A stretch of DNA of 6,681 bases from Paracoccaceae bacterium (GCA_023254015.1 JALQYS010000334.1:1-6681), one strand, 5' to 3'; shown: positions 1 through 5,205, counted from the first letter of the stretch. The notes: generated from the letters alone by a model not told the origin. Made by a program: numbers and translations.

Positions 1-222
1 GTACATGTGCCACTGCCAGCTGTCGGGCCCCATGTTGCCAAGGGAGGCCGCGATGCCGCCCTGGGCGGCCACGGTGTGGCTGCGGGTCGGGAACACCTTG
101 GTGATGCAGGCCGTGCGCAGGCCCTGCTCGGCCATGCCCAGCGTGGCACGCAGGCCCGCGCCGCCGGCGCCGACCACCACCACGTCATAGTCATGGGTTT
201 CGTATTTGTAGGCTTGGGTCAT
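1..222 (-). CDS. sdhA: Succinate dehydrogenase flavoprotein subunit, N-terminal 74 residues (partial)
   Basis: Catalytic subunit of complex II: oxidises succinate to fumarate and passes electrons through covalently bound FAD to the iron-sulfur subunit on the cytoplasmic face of the membrane. The visible residues include the dinucleotide-binding loop VVVVGAGGAGLRA (about residues 14-26) and RSHTVAAQGG (47-56), where His49 is the residue expected to carry the covalent 8-alpha FAD link. The start is the ATG at 222-220; a GAGG ribosome binding site overlaps the sdhD stop codon just upstream, so the two are probably translationally coupled. The gene runs off the left edge of the window, so most of the roughly 600-residue protein, including the capping domain and active-site arginine, is not seen. 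It is the third gene of sdhC-sdhD-sdhA; sdhB is expected beyond the window. Identity is close to certain. Confidence 0.98.
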   Translation of the reverse strand, partial: MTQAYKYETHDYDVVVVGAGGAGLRATLGMAEQGLRTACITKVFPTRSHTVAAQGGIAASLGNMGPDSWQWHMY

Positions 223-232
223 GTCGGGAACC

Positions 233-604
233 TCAGATCGCGATCTTCACGAGGGCGAACAGCCCGGTGGCGACGATCACGGCGGACAGGGAATAGGCGA
301 AGATGATGCCCATCTTGCGGGCGGTGCCGCGGGCGTAATCCTCGATCATCATGGTCGCGCCCATGGCGAAATGGCGCATGCCGACAACAAGGATCAGGGC
401 GGTGAGGATGGCGGGGAAGGGACGCGCGAAGATGGCGACAACCTCTTCCTGCGGGCGACCAAGGGCCGAGCCGAAGATGTAAAGCCAGGTCGGGACCAGG
501 AAGGCCAGCGCCACCGCGCTGACCGTCATGTGCCAGTGATGTGCGGTCCCGGTATGGGAGGCGCCTTTGCCCTCGGCGCGTTTGCGGGCGGTCAGGTAAC
601 GCAT
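233..604 (-). CDS. sdhD: Succinate dehydrogenase membrane anchor subunit SdhD
   Basis: One of two membrane subunits that anchor complex II, bind heme b and form the ubiquinone site. The 123-residue protein has a basic N-terminus rich in histidine (TAHHWH, 20-25) and three hydrophobic spans at about 26-48, 60-80 and 98-120. The family signature is clear: RHFAMGATMMIEDYAR (77-92), with His78 in the position of the axial heme ligand and Asp89-Tyr90 matching the conserved DY pair whose tyrosine contacts quinone in the E. coli enzyme. Length is normal for the family. The start ATG at 604-602 follows sdhC by 7 bases, and its GAGGGG ribosome binding site overlaps the sdhC stop codon. It lies 10 bases before sdhA. 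The heme and quinone roles are inferred by motif correspondence with E. coli SdhD. Confidence 0.95.
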   Translation of the reverse strand: MRYLTARKRAEGKGASHTGTAHHWHMTVSAVALAFLVPTWLYIFGSALGRPQEEVVAIFARPFPAILTALILVVGMRHFAMGATMMIEDYARGTARKMGIIFAYSLSAVIVATGLFALVKIAI

Positions 605-611
605 GTTCCCC

Positions 612-998
612 TCACTGAACCAGAAGGATGGTGATGACGGTCAGCACGACCGAGCCGAGATACATCCCCCAGCCGAGTTTCTCGGCCGTGGCAATGTCCA
701 GCCCCTTGCCCGCATCGAAATAGAGATGCCGCAGCCCGCCCAGATAGTGAAACCAGACCGCCCATGCCGAGGCCGTAAACACCAGATCGCCGAACCAGCT
801 GGTCGCCACCGCATTGGCGGTCGCGAAATATTCGGGCGAGGTCGCCGCCGCCAGAAGCCACCAGACAGCCAGCCCGATGCCGACAATCAGCGCATTGCCG
901 GTGATCCGCACCATGATGGATGCGGCCATGGTCATCTGCACGCGGTAGATCTGCAAATGGGGGGAAAGGGGTCGCTCGACCCGTTTGACGTCTGCCAT
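612..998 (-). CDS. sdhC: Succinate dehydrogenase cytochrome b556 subunit SdhC
   Basis: First gene of the sdh operon and the cytochrome b subunit of complex II; with SdhD it holds heme b and the ubiquinone site. The 128-residue protein opens with the signature RPLSPHLQIYR (9-19). SIMVR (27-31) keeps Ser27 and Arg31, which bind quinone in E. coli SdhC, but has Val30 where E. coli has a histidine near the heme propionates. HYLGGLRHLYFD (84-95) supplies His84, the expected axial heme ligand, and His91. Three membrane spans are predicted at about 33-52, 68-88 and 108-127. The ATG at 998-996 has a ribosome binding site AAGGGA (1005-1010) upstream. An ATG five bases further upstream is out of frame. 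A 175-base non-coding leader separates it from the gene above. Confidence 0.96.
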   Translation of the reverse strand: MADVKRVERPLSPHLQIYRVQMTMAASIMVRITGNALIVGIGLAVWWLLAAATSPEYFATANAVATSWFGDLVFTASAWAVWFHYLGGLRHLYFDAGKGLDIATAEKLGWGMYLGSVVLTVITILLVQ

Positions 999-1058
999 GT
1001 CATGTCCCTTGTTCGCTGGCGCGGGCGAAGTGTGCCCAGGAAGCTGTCTTTGTCCTTC

Positions 1059-1087
1059 ATTAGCGCGAAAATCGGCGCTGTCATCAA
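1059..1087 (-). promoter_or_regulatory. Candidate sigma-70-type promoter for sdhCDAB
   Basis: Read on the minus strand, TTGATG (1087-1082) and GCTAAT (1064-1059) are separated by 17 bases. Each matches the bacterial consensus at four of six positions. Transcription would start near 1052, giving an untranslated leader of about 53 bases that carries the AAGGGA ribosome binding site of sdhC. The matches are modest and the site is found by eye only. The operon may also receive read-through from the genes upstream, since no T-tailed terminator was seen after them. Confidence 0.3.
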
Positions 1088-1126
1088 GAAGGGTGGGTTG
1101 TTTTCGCTATCAGGGGAAGATTCTGG

Positions 1127-1165
1127 ATTATGTGATCACGATTTTTTCGGCTGTGATCACATAAT
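1127..1165. promoter_or_regulatory. Paired GTGATCAC operator-like sites (perfect 13-bp inverted repeat) upstream of sdhC
   Basis: The arms ATTATGTGATCAC (1127-1139) and GTGATCACATAAT (1153-1165) are perfect reverse complements with a 13-base spacer. Each arm also contains the self-palindromic octamer GTGATCAC (1132-1139 and 1153-1160); the right one extends to the 10-bp palindrome TGTGATCACA (1152-1161). The octamer centres are 21 bp apart, two helical turns, as expected for two dimers on one DNA face. The site lies about 130 bases before the sdhC start and begins 8 bases after the upstream gene's stop codon. Neither strand has a T-run after the second arm, so it is not a normal intrinsic terminator. 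I favour an operator pair acting on sdh; the regulator cannot be named. A transcript hairpin at the 3' end of the upstream gene is the alternative. Confidence 0.6.
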
Positions 1166-1173
1166 TCGCCCCC

Positions 1174-1911
1174 CTATTCCGCTTCGACCCAGATGCGGGC
1201 CATGTCCTCGGCATATTCGCTGCACATGATGATGTGGTCATCATCGGGGATGTAGAAGGCATTGGCCTCGCCGCAAGGCTCGACGCTGACGGTCACCTCC
1301 TGCGGAAGGCCGTAGGTCTCGTTCAGGCTGTCGATCTCCTCGATCAGGATTTGGGCCACCGGATCGTCCTCGTCAGTGTTGACCAATGTCAGACCATAGG
1401 TATCGGGCCCGGGCTCCAGCCCGTCCAGCAGCGCAGACCAGCTCTCGTCGGCCTGAACGAATTCCTCCGCGCAGCCTTCGGCGCGGGCGGCGGGCAGCTC
1501 CAGATCCGCCGCAACTTCTTGGCGGGCTTCGGGATCGGCTCCGTAGAACAGGCAAACCAGGGTGTAATAGCGTTGCTGGTCCAGCGAATGGGTGTCGGAA
1601 AAGGCGCCGTCCCAATCTTCAAGATCCGAAGCATAAAGCGCATAGGCCAGGGCAGTGTCATAGGTGATGCGGGTCGCCGACTCTTCGTCCCAGATGTAGT
1701 GGGTCAGCACCGCCGAAAGCGCATCGGCGGCGTCCTCTTCCTTGCCCAGAACCGGCAGTTCCAGCACGTCGATCAGCGCATGACCAAGCTCGTGGTAAAA
1801 GGTCGAAACGACGTTCGAGGTGACGAACTGCGCCGCGTCCTCGTCCTCGGGCATGTCAAAGCCGAAGGCCGGGGTCGCGGCAAGGGTAAGGGCAAGGATC
1901 GTGGCGCGCAT
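1174..1911 (-). CDS. Secreted DUF4344-family putative metallopeptidase
   Basis: A 245-residue protein with a signal peptide (residues 1 to about 17, MRATILALTLAATPAFG), so probably periplasmic. It matches the DUF4344 pattern: FYHELGHALIDVL (38-50), containing a zinc-type HExxH motif (His40, Glu41, His44), then LGKEEDAAD (55-63), whose acidic residues could give a third metal ligand. A second family block, HSLDQQRYY...CLFYGADP (108-127), follows. Four cysteines (120, 147, 213, 230) are the only ones and could form two disulfides. The substrate is unknown and activity is inferred from the motif alone. I chose the ATG at 1911 because a GGAAAAGG ribosome binding site lies just upstream and the signal peptide then begins correctly. 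An in-frame TTG at 1956 would add 15 polar residues and overlap the mch stop. The mature chain is strongly acidic. Confidence 0.85.
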   Translation of the reverse strand: MRATILALTLAATPAFGFDMPEDEDAAQFVTSNVVSTFYHELGHALIDVLELPVLGKEEDAADALSAVLTHYIWDEESATRITYDTALAYALYASDLEDWDGAFSDTHSLDQQRYYTLVCLFYGADPEARQEVAADLELPAARAEGCAEEFVQADESWSALLDGLEPGPDTYGLTLVNTDEDDPVAQILIEEIDSLNETYGLPQEVTVSVEPCGEANAFYIPDDDHIIMCSEYAEDMARIWVEAE

Positions 1912-1952
1912 CGGCCTTTTCCAGCGAATGAACGCCGATGAAGGCCACACTT

Positions 1953-2984
1953 TCAAAGCGGTATCAAGGCCCAGTAATCCAGATCCAGCAGCACCTCTGG
2001 CAGGTATTTCCCATCTTCGCCCTTATGGGCAAAGGGGGCCGCGCCCTGTTTCACCGCCACCAGCCGGAGACGGATCGCACCCACGCCCGGCGCCGCGGTT
2101 TCCGCCTTGTCCAGAACTTCCGACCAGGCCTTCACCGTATCGCCCGAGAAGCAGGGGTTGGCATGCGCCCCCGCGTTCAGCGCCACGATCATCTGCGCAT
2201 TGGCCAGCCCGTTGAACGACAAGGCCCGCGCCATCGAGATCACATGGCCGCCATAGATCAGCCGCTTGCCGTCCTCACGGAAGGTGGCGTCGAAATGGAC
2301 CTTGGCGGTGTTCTGCCACAGCCGCGTGGCCACCATATGCTCGGCCTCTTCGATGGTCACACCATCGACATGGTCGATCTTCTCGCCGACCTGGTAATCC
2401 CCCCAGCGGTGGGGTTCGCCGGCCAGCGTGAAATCGTAGTTGGAGAAATCCAACCCCGCCGGGACCAAAAGATCCGCCGCGGGCACGGATTTTTGCAGTT
2501 CCGGAACAGCGGCGGCCGGGGCGGGAACCTCCAGCCGGTTCTTGCGCACCATCACCCAGCGCACATATTCCAGCACGACCTCGCCGCGCTGATTGATCCC
2601 GCGGGTCCGGACATAGACGTTGCCCGACTTGCCGTTCGAGTTTTCCTTCAGCCCGATCACGGTCGATTCCGACCGCAGGGTATCGCCAGGGTAAACCGGC
2701 GCCAGCCAGCGCCCCTCGGCATAACCGAGGTTGGCGACTGCGTTCAGGCTGATGTCGGGCACGGTCTTGCCAAAGACGACGTGGAAGGCGATCAGGTCAT
2801 CGACCGGGCTTTGCGGCAGGCCAGAGGCGCGGGCGAAGGCGTCCGAGGAATACAGTGCGCCGCGCGCCGGATAAAGCGCGTGATAAAGCGCCCGCTCGCC
2901 GCCCGAGATCGTGCGGGGAACGGCGTGCTGGATGACCTCGCCGATGCGATAGTCTTCGAAAAAACGGCCCGGATTGGTTTTCAT
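1953..2984 (-). CDS. mch: Mesaconyl-CoA hydratase (beta-methylmalyl-CoA dehydratase)
   Basis: Enzyme of the ethylmalonyl-CoA pathway: reversibly hydrates mesaconyl-CoA to erythro-beta-methylmalyl-CoA, the substrate that malyl-CoA lyase splits to glyoxylate and propionyl-CoA. The protein belongs to the MaoC-like hotdog superfamily and is a double-hotdog form. The N-terminal half carries FGKTVPDISLNAVANLGYAEG (71-91, in the numbering from the chosen start) and PGDTL (99-103). The C-terminal half carries HRWGDYQVGEKIDHVDG and YGGHVISMARAL. It closely resembles what I recall of the Rhodobacter Mch protein. I chose the ATG at 2984, giving MKTNPGRFFEDY and 343 residues, the length I recall for the Rhodobacter enzyme, with CGGA 9 bases upstream. 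An ATG at 2993 would add three residues but has poor spacing. The gene is in the same operon orientation as mcl2. Confidence 0.95.
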   Translation of the reverse strand: MKTNPGRFFEDYRIGEVIQHAVPRTISGGERALYHALYPARGALYSSDAFARASGLPQSPVDDLIAFHVVFGKTVPDISLNAVANLGYAEGRWLAPVYPGDTLRSESTVIGLKENSNGKSGNVYVRTRGINQRGEVVLEYVRWVMVRKNRLEVPAPAAAVPELQKSVPAADLLVPAGLDFSNYDFTLAGEPHRWGDYQVGEKIDHVDGVTIEEAEHMVATRLWQNTAKVHFDATFREDGKRLIYGGHVISMARALSFNGLANAQMIVALNAGAHANPCFSGDTVKAWSEVLDKAETAAPGVGAIRLRLVAVKQGAAPFAHKGEDGKYLPEVLLDLDYWALIPL

Positions 2985-2993
2985 GTCGATCAT

Positions 2994-2997
2994 TCCG
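2994..2997 (-). promoter_or_regulatory. Ribosome binding site deciding the mch start
   Basis: On the minus strand CGGA lies 9 bases before the ATG at 2984 but directly abuts the ATG at 2993, which leaves no room for ribosome placement. This favours the downstream start. The 28-bp palindrome ends only four bases upstream (3002), so a transcript hairpin would stand right beside this weak site. Confidence 0.5.
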
Positions 2998-3001
2998 TCG
3001 G

Positions 3002-3029
3002 GTAGGATGGGCGATATCGCCCATCCTAC
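3002..3029. repeat. 28-bp perfect palindrome, copy 1 (REP-like, GTAG ends)
   Basis: The left half GTAGGATGGGCGAT (3002-3015) is exactly reverse-complementary to the right half ATCGCCCATCCTAC (3016-3029). It fills most of the 51-base gap between the DUF1737 gene stop and the mch start. A second copy at 5178-5205 is identical except at the sixth base on each side of the centre-proximal stem (3013 and 3018), where G and C here are A and T there, so base pairing is preserved. Both strands begin with GTAG, the tetranucleotide typical of REP elements mobilised by REP-associated tyrosine transposases (RAYT). No T-tract follows, so it is unlikely to be a simple intrinsic terminator; it could stabilise or process the mRNA between the two genes. 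The assignment to REP is inference. Confidence 0.85.
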
Positions 3030-3035
3030 GGGTTG

Positions 3036-3239
3036 TCATTGCTCGCCCAGCTTGATGTCGGGCGTATAGGTTCCGGGCACCTCTTTCACCACGGCCTGAC
3101 CGCAGCGCATGACGCCCTTGGCGGCATCAAAGGCATAGGTCGGGCCGCCATGCAGGTCCCACCCCTTGTTCAGCGCCGCCGTTACGCGGTGGCAGAAGGC
3201 AGAGGTGTCATCCTCGGTGATGAAGCGGAAAAGTTTCAT
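3036..3239 (-). CDS. Small DUF1737-family protein
   Basis: A 67-residue, probably cytoplasmic protein with no signal peptide or membrane span. The pattern fits the DUF1737 family: N-terminal KLFRFITEDD (2-11), the central block NKGWDLHGGPTYAFD (24-38), then RCGQAVVKE (45-53). Two cysteines (16 and 46) are present. Members of this family have no defined biochemical function that I know of, and the short tryptophan/glycine block suggests a compact beta-rich fold. The start ATG at 3239 lies 3 bases after the NnrU-family stop codon, so translation is probably coupled; the ribosome binding site is weak (GAG in the overlap). It is followed by the 28-bp palindrome and mch. Conserved pairing with these genes would hint at a role in the same pathway, but this window does not show it. 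Confidence 0.85.
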   Translation of the reverse strand: MKLFRFITEDDTSAFCHRVTAALNKGWDLHGGPTYAFDAAKGVMRCGQAVVKEVPGTYTPDIKLGEQ

Positions 3240-3242
3240 GTC

Positions 3243-3785
3243 TCAGCCGAAAGTCGGATAACCAAGCCAGGTGTGAAGGCCCGCGATCGCGCCATAGACA
3301 AGCAGCGTGCCGACCAGCGCCATGGCCTCGAACTTTGCGGGTTTCGCCGCCGGCGCCACCCAGGGTTCGGCCCGGTTGATCAGGGCCATCGACAGCAGCG
3401 CCCAGACCGCCATCGACCCGAAAAGCACGAAGGACGGGGTATCGCCATTCACCAGAAGATGTCCCACGGCCCAAAGCACGGTGGCCCAAAGCATGGGATG
3501 GCGCATCTTGCGCGCCACCGCGGTCTTCATGCCCGCGGCGGCAAAGAGGTAAAGCGCCGCCAACAGCAGAAGGTTGTTGATCCCCACCAGCATGGGCGAG
3601 CGGCCCCAGAAAACCGCCCCGTCGGCCGCACGATAGCCGATGACCATCAGCACGATCCCGGCCAGCATGGCCAGCGAGAGCGGACCTTTCGCCCTATCGC
3701 CCCAGCCTGCGCGCAGGCCCGGTGCCAGCCGCTTCAACAGATGCGGGATCGTCCACAACAGGACGCCAAGGATCAAGAGGGTCAT
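3243..3785 (-). CDS. NnrU-family integral membrane protein
   Basis: A 180-residue protein with about six membrane spans (roughly 2-17, 34-54, 66-86, 97-113, 118-137, 152-174) and short loops, the size of the NnrU family. Conserved-looking elements include PHLLKRLAPGLRA (14-26), RHPML (95-99) and GHLLVNGD (108-115). NnrU was named from a gene needed for nitrite or nitric oxide reduction in Rhodobacter sphaeroides, and the family is related to the plant carotenoid isomerase Z-ISO, which uses two histidines to bind heme b. His15, His96 and His109 are therefore candidate heme ligands here; this is inference. No denitrification gene is nearby, so a nitrogen-oxide role is not supported by context. 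The ATG at 3785 has GGAG (3792-3795) 6 bases upstream and lies 39 bases after the mcl2 stop. Confidence 0.9.
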   Translation of the reverse strand: MTLLILGVLLWTIPHLLKRLAPGLRAGWGDRAKGPLSLAMLAGIVLMVIGYRAADGAVFWGRSPMLVGINNLLLLAALYLFAAAGMKTAVARKMRHPMLWATVLWAVGHLLVNGDTPSFVLFGSMAVWALLSMALINRAEPWVAPAAKPAKFEAMALVGTLLVYGAIAGLHTWLGYPTFG

Positions 3786-3824
3786 TCGGTGCTCCGGTTC
3801 ATGTCAAAGGCGGACACACTGGCA

Positions 3825-4688
3825 TCAATCAGCCATGGCGGCAATCGCTTCGGCCTTGGCGATCAGCGCCTGCGCCGTGACGACATGCAGGTTTTCCACG
3901 ATCTTGCCGTCCACGACGGCAACCCCCTGCCCCGCCTCCTTTGCGGCATCAAAGGCCGCAATCTGACGCCTGGCGAGGTCAAGTTCGCTGTCCGAGGGCG
4001 CAAAAGCCGCATTGGCGATCTCAAGCTGCGCGGGATGGATCAGCGTCTTGCCGTCAAAGCCCATGTCACGGCCCTGTTCGCATTCGGCGCGCAGTCCCGC
4101 CTCGTCCTTGAAGGCGTTGTAGACGCCATCCACGATCACCTTGCCATGGGCACGGGCCGCCAGCAGGCACAGCCCAAGGCCCGCCTGCATCGCCAGACGG
4201 TCCGTGCGAAAGCGGCTGCCAAGCTCCTTGGCCAGATCATTGGTGCCCATCACCATGCCCTTCAGGCGCGGATGGGCGGCAATCTCGGCCGAGTTCAGCA
4301 TGCCCAGCGCCGTTTCCATCATCGCCCAGAGATCGGCGCCCGGCACGACCTGTGCCACGGCGTCCAGATCGGCGGCACGGTTGACCTTGGGGATCAGGAT
4401 GGCATCGATGCGCGCACCACGGGCGATGGCGACATCCATCGCCTCGGCGTCCGCGCGGCCCCATTCGGTGTCAAAGCCATTGATCCGCACAATCCGCGCC
4501 CGGTTGCCGAAATCCCGATCCATCAGGACACGGGCCAGAAGCGCGCGCGCGGCGGGCTTTTCATCGGGGGCGACGGCATCCTCAAGGTCGAAGATGATCG
4601 CATCCGCGGCCAGACCCATGGCCTTTTCCAGCGCCCGCTCTTTCGAGCCGGGGATGTAAAGCACCGAGCGATAGGGGCGTGCGGACAT
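3825..4688 (-). CDS. mcl2: (3S)-malyl-CoA thioesterase (CitE-like)
   Basis: Hydrolyses (3S)-malyl-CoA to malate and CoA, the step that gives ethylmalonyl-CoA-pathway organisms an apparent malate synthase activity. The 287-residue protein is a CitE/HpcH-aldolase TIM barrel: RSVLYIPGS (7-15), IIFDLEDAV (31-39), RIN (68-70), ILIPKV (97-102), MMETALGM (123-130) and MGTNDLAKEL (147-156). Glu125 and Asp151 match the magnesium ligands of the family. The length fits Mcl2 (about 285) better than the lyase Mcl1 (about 318), and the mch neighbour supports Mcl2; a CoA-ester lyase of the same family cannot be excluded without alignment. The start ATG at 4688 has GGAGAG (4693-4698) 4 bases upstream. A longer in-frame reading upstream to 5126 lies antisense to another gene and is rejected. 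This is the first gene of the probable mcl2-mch operon. Confidence 0.88.
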   Translation of the reverse strand: MSARPYRSVLYIPGSKERALEKAMGLAADAIIFDLEDAVAPDEKPAARALLARVLMDRDFGNRARIVRINGFDTEWGRADAEAMDVAIARGARIDAILIPKVNRAADLDAVAQVVPGADLWAMMETALGMLNSAEIAAHPRLKGMVMGTNDLAKELGSRFRTDRLAMQAGLGLCLLAARAHGKVIVDGVYNAFKDEAGLRAECEQGRDMGFDGKTLIHPAQLEIANAAFAPSDSELDLARRQIAAFDAAKEAGQGVAVVDGKIVENLHVVTAQALIAKAEAIAAMAD

Positions 4689-4752
4689 GATTCTCTCCAG
4701 CGTAACAATCTTGCGGAAAATGACACCCTTCCGGCATTTTCGGCAAGCCCGA

Positions 4753-4772
4753 TTTTGCTGCATCGCAGAAAA
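4753..4772. promoter_or_regulatory. PhaR-like TGC dyad in the mcl2 divergent promoter region
   Basis: CTGC and GCAG flank three bases (CTGCATCGCAG, 4758-4768), with TTTT to the left and AAAA to the right. This resembles the TGC-rich operators reported for PhaR, the repressor that senses polyhydroxybutyrate in Paracoccus and Rhodobacter. It lies about 70 bases before mcl2 and 77 before the divergent small gene, so either could be controlled. A link would make sense, since the ethylmalonyl-CoA pathway and polyhydroxybutyrate share acetoacetyl-CoA and 3-hydroxybutyryl-CoA. The match is from memory of the motif, and no convincing -10/-35 pair was found around it. Confidence 0.4.
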
Positions 4773-4845
4773 TCCGGGGCGGGCCGTTAACCGGCTGGTG
4801 ACGCCGCAGGCGCAGCTTCTGCTTCTGCAAAGCTTGGGGGTTCCA

Positions 4846-5163
4846 ATGGAAAAGACACTCTTCGCCTTGTCGCTGGGTTTTGGCGGCGTGATCCTCGCCA
4901 CGCAGGCGGCCGAGGCCGCCCAATGCGCCAGCCGCGCGCAGATCATCGCGCGCCTGGCCACCGGCCATGACGAGACCCGACAGGGGGCAGGACTGACCAC
5001 GGGGACGGATGGTCGGGCGCAACTTGTCGAGGTTTTCGCCTCCGAGGCTGGAAGCTGGACGATCACCGTCAACTTGCCCGATGGCCTGACCTGCCTTGTT
5101 GCGGCCGGACAGAGCTGGGACGCCATCGCTGACGCGCCGAAACTTGGGGACGAGCCAGCCTGA
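4846..5163 (+). CDS. Small exported protein of unknown function
   Basis: I do not recognise this family. The 105-residue protein has a clear signal peptide (residues 1-24, hydrophobic core FALSLGFGGVILATQA, cleavage after AEA), so the mature form of about 81 residues is probably periplasmic. It contains two cysteines (27, directly after the cleavage site, and 83) that could pair in one disulfide. The central part reads QLVEVFASEAGSWTITVNLPDG (59-80), a likely beta-strand pattern. The ATG at 4846 was chosen because GGGGG lies about 7 bases upstream and the signal peptide starts there. An in-frame ATG at 4687 would add 53 residues from the mcl2 promoter region and is rejected. It is divergent from mcl2 and convergent with the TauE/SafE gene; the shared 3' gap of 38 bases holds the second palindrome. 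Confidence 0.65.
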   Translation: MEKTLFALSLGFGGVILATQAAEAAQCASRAQIIARLATGHDETRQGAGLTTGTDGRAQLVEVFASEAGSWTITVNLPDGLTCLVAAGQSWDAIADAPKLGDEPA

Positions 5164-5177
5164 GGGCGGGCAGCCGC

Positions 5178-5205
5178 GTAGGATGGGCAATATTGCCCAT
5201 CCTAC
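5178..5205. repeat. 28-bp perfect palindrome, copy 2 (REP-like, GTAG ends)
   Basis: GTAGGATGGGCAAT (5178-5191) pairs perfectly with ATTGCCCATCCTAC (5192-5205). It differs from copy 1 at 3002-3029 only by the paired change at 5189 and 5194. It sits between the convergent ends of the small exported gene (stop at 5161-5163) and the TauE/SafE gene, and the TAG of its minus-strand GTAG is that gene's stop codon (5204-5202). No T-tract follows on either strand. A hairpin would form in both transcripts, so it could protect both 3' ends or block antisense read-through. Confidence 0.85.

Noticed and set aside
1127..1165. Rho-independent terminator for the DUF4344 gene
   Set aside because: The stem is perfect, but it is A+T-rich and no T-run follows on the minus strand. 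The inner octamers are palindromes on their own, which fits protein-binding sites better.
1938..3005. A 355-codon open frame on the plus strand opposite mch
   Set aside because: It mirrors the whole mch gene, lacks a ribosome binding site or domain, and has the composition of an antisense shadow.
3002..3029. Intrinsic terminator between the DUF1737 gene and mch
   Set aside because: No T-tract follows, the hairpin has no natural loop, and an almost identical copy lies in a different context, so a dispersed repeat is the better explanation.
3033..4790. A 585-codon open frame on the plus strand
   Set aside because: It runs antisense to the DUF1737, nnrU-family and mcl2 genes, whose products have clear family motifs. 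Its translation is rich in Arg, His, Gln and Gly with no recognisable domain, as expected for a shadow frame in high-G+C DNA.
4689..5126. N-terminal extension of mcl2 to a 433-residue protein
   Set aside because: The extra residues do not resemble the CitE family. The ATG at 4688 has a good GGAGAG site and starts at the conserved RSVLYIPGS region. The extension is antisense to the small exported gene.
3030..5177. A composite mobile element bounded by the two palindromes
   Set aside because: The 2.15 kb between them contains conserved metabolic genes and no transposase, and no target-site duplication is visible. Two independent insertions are more likely.
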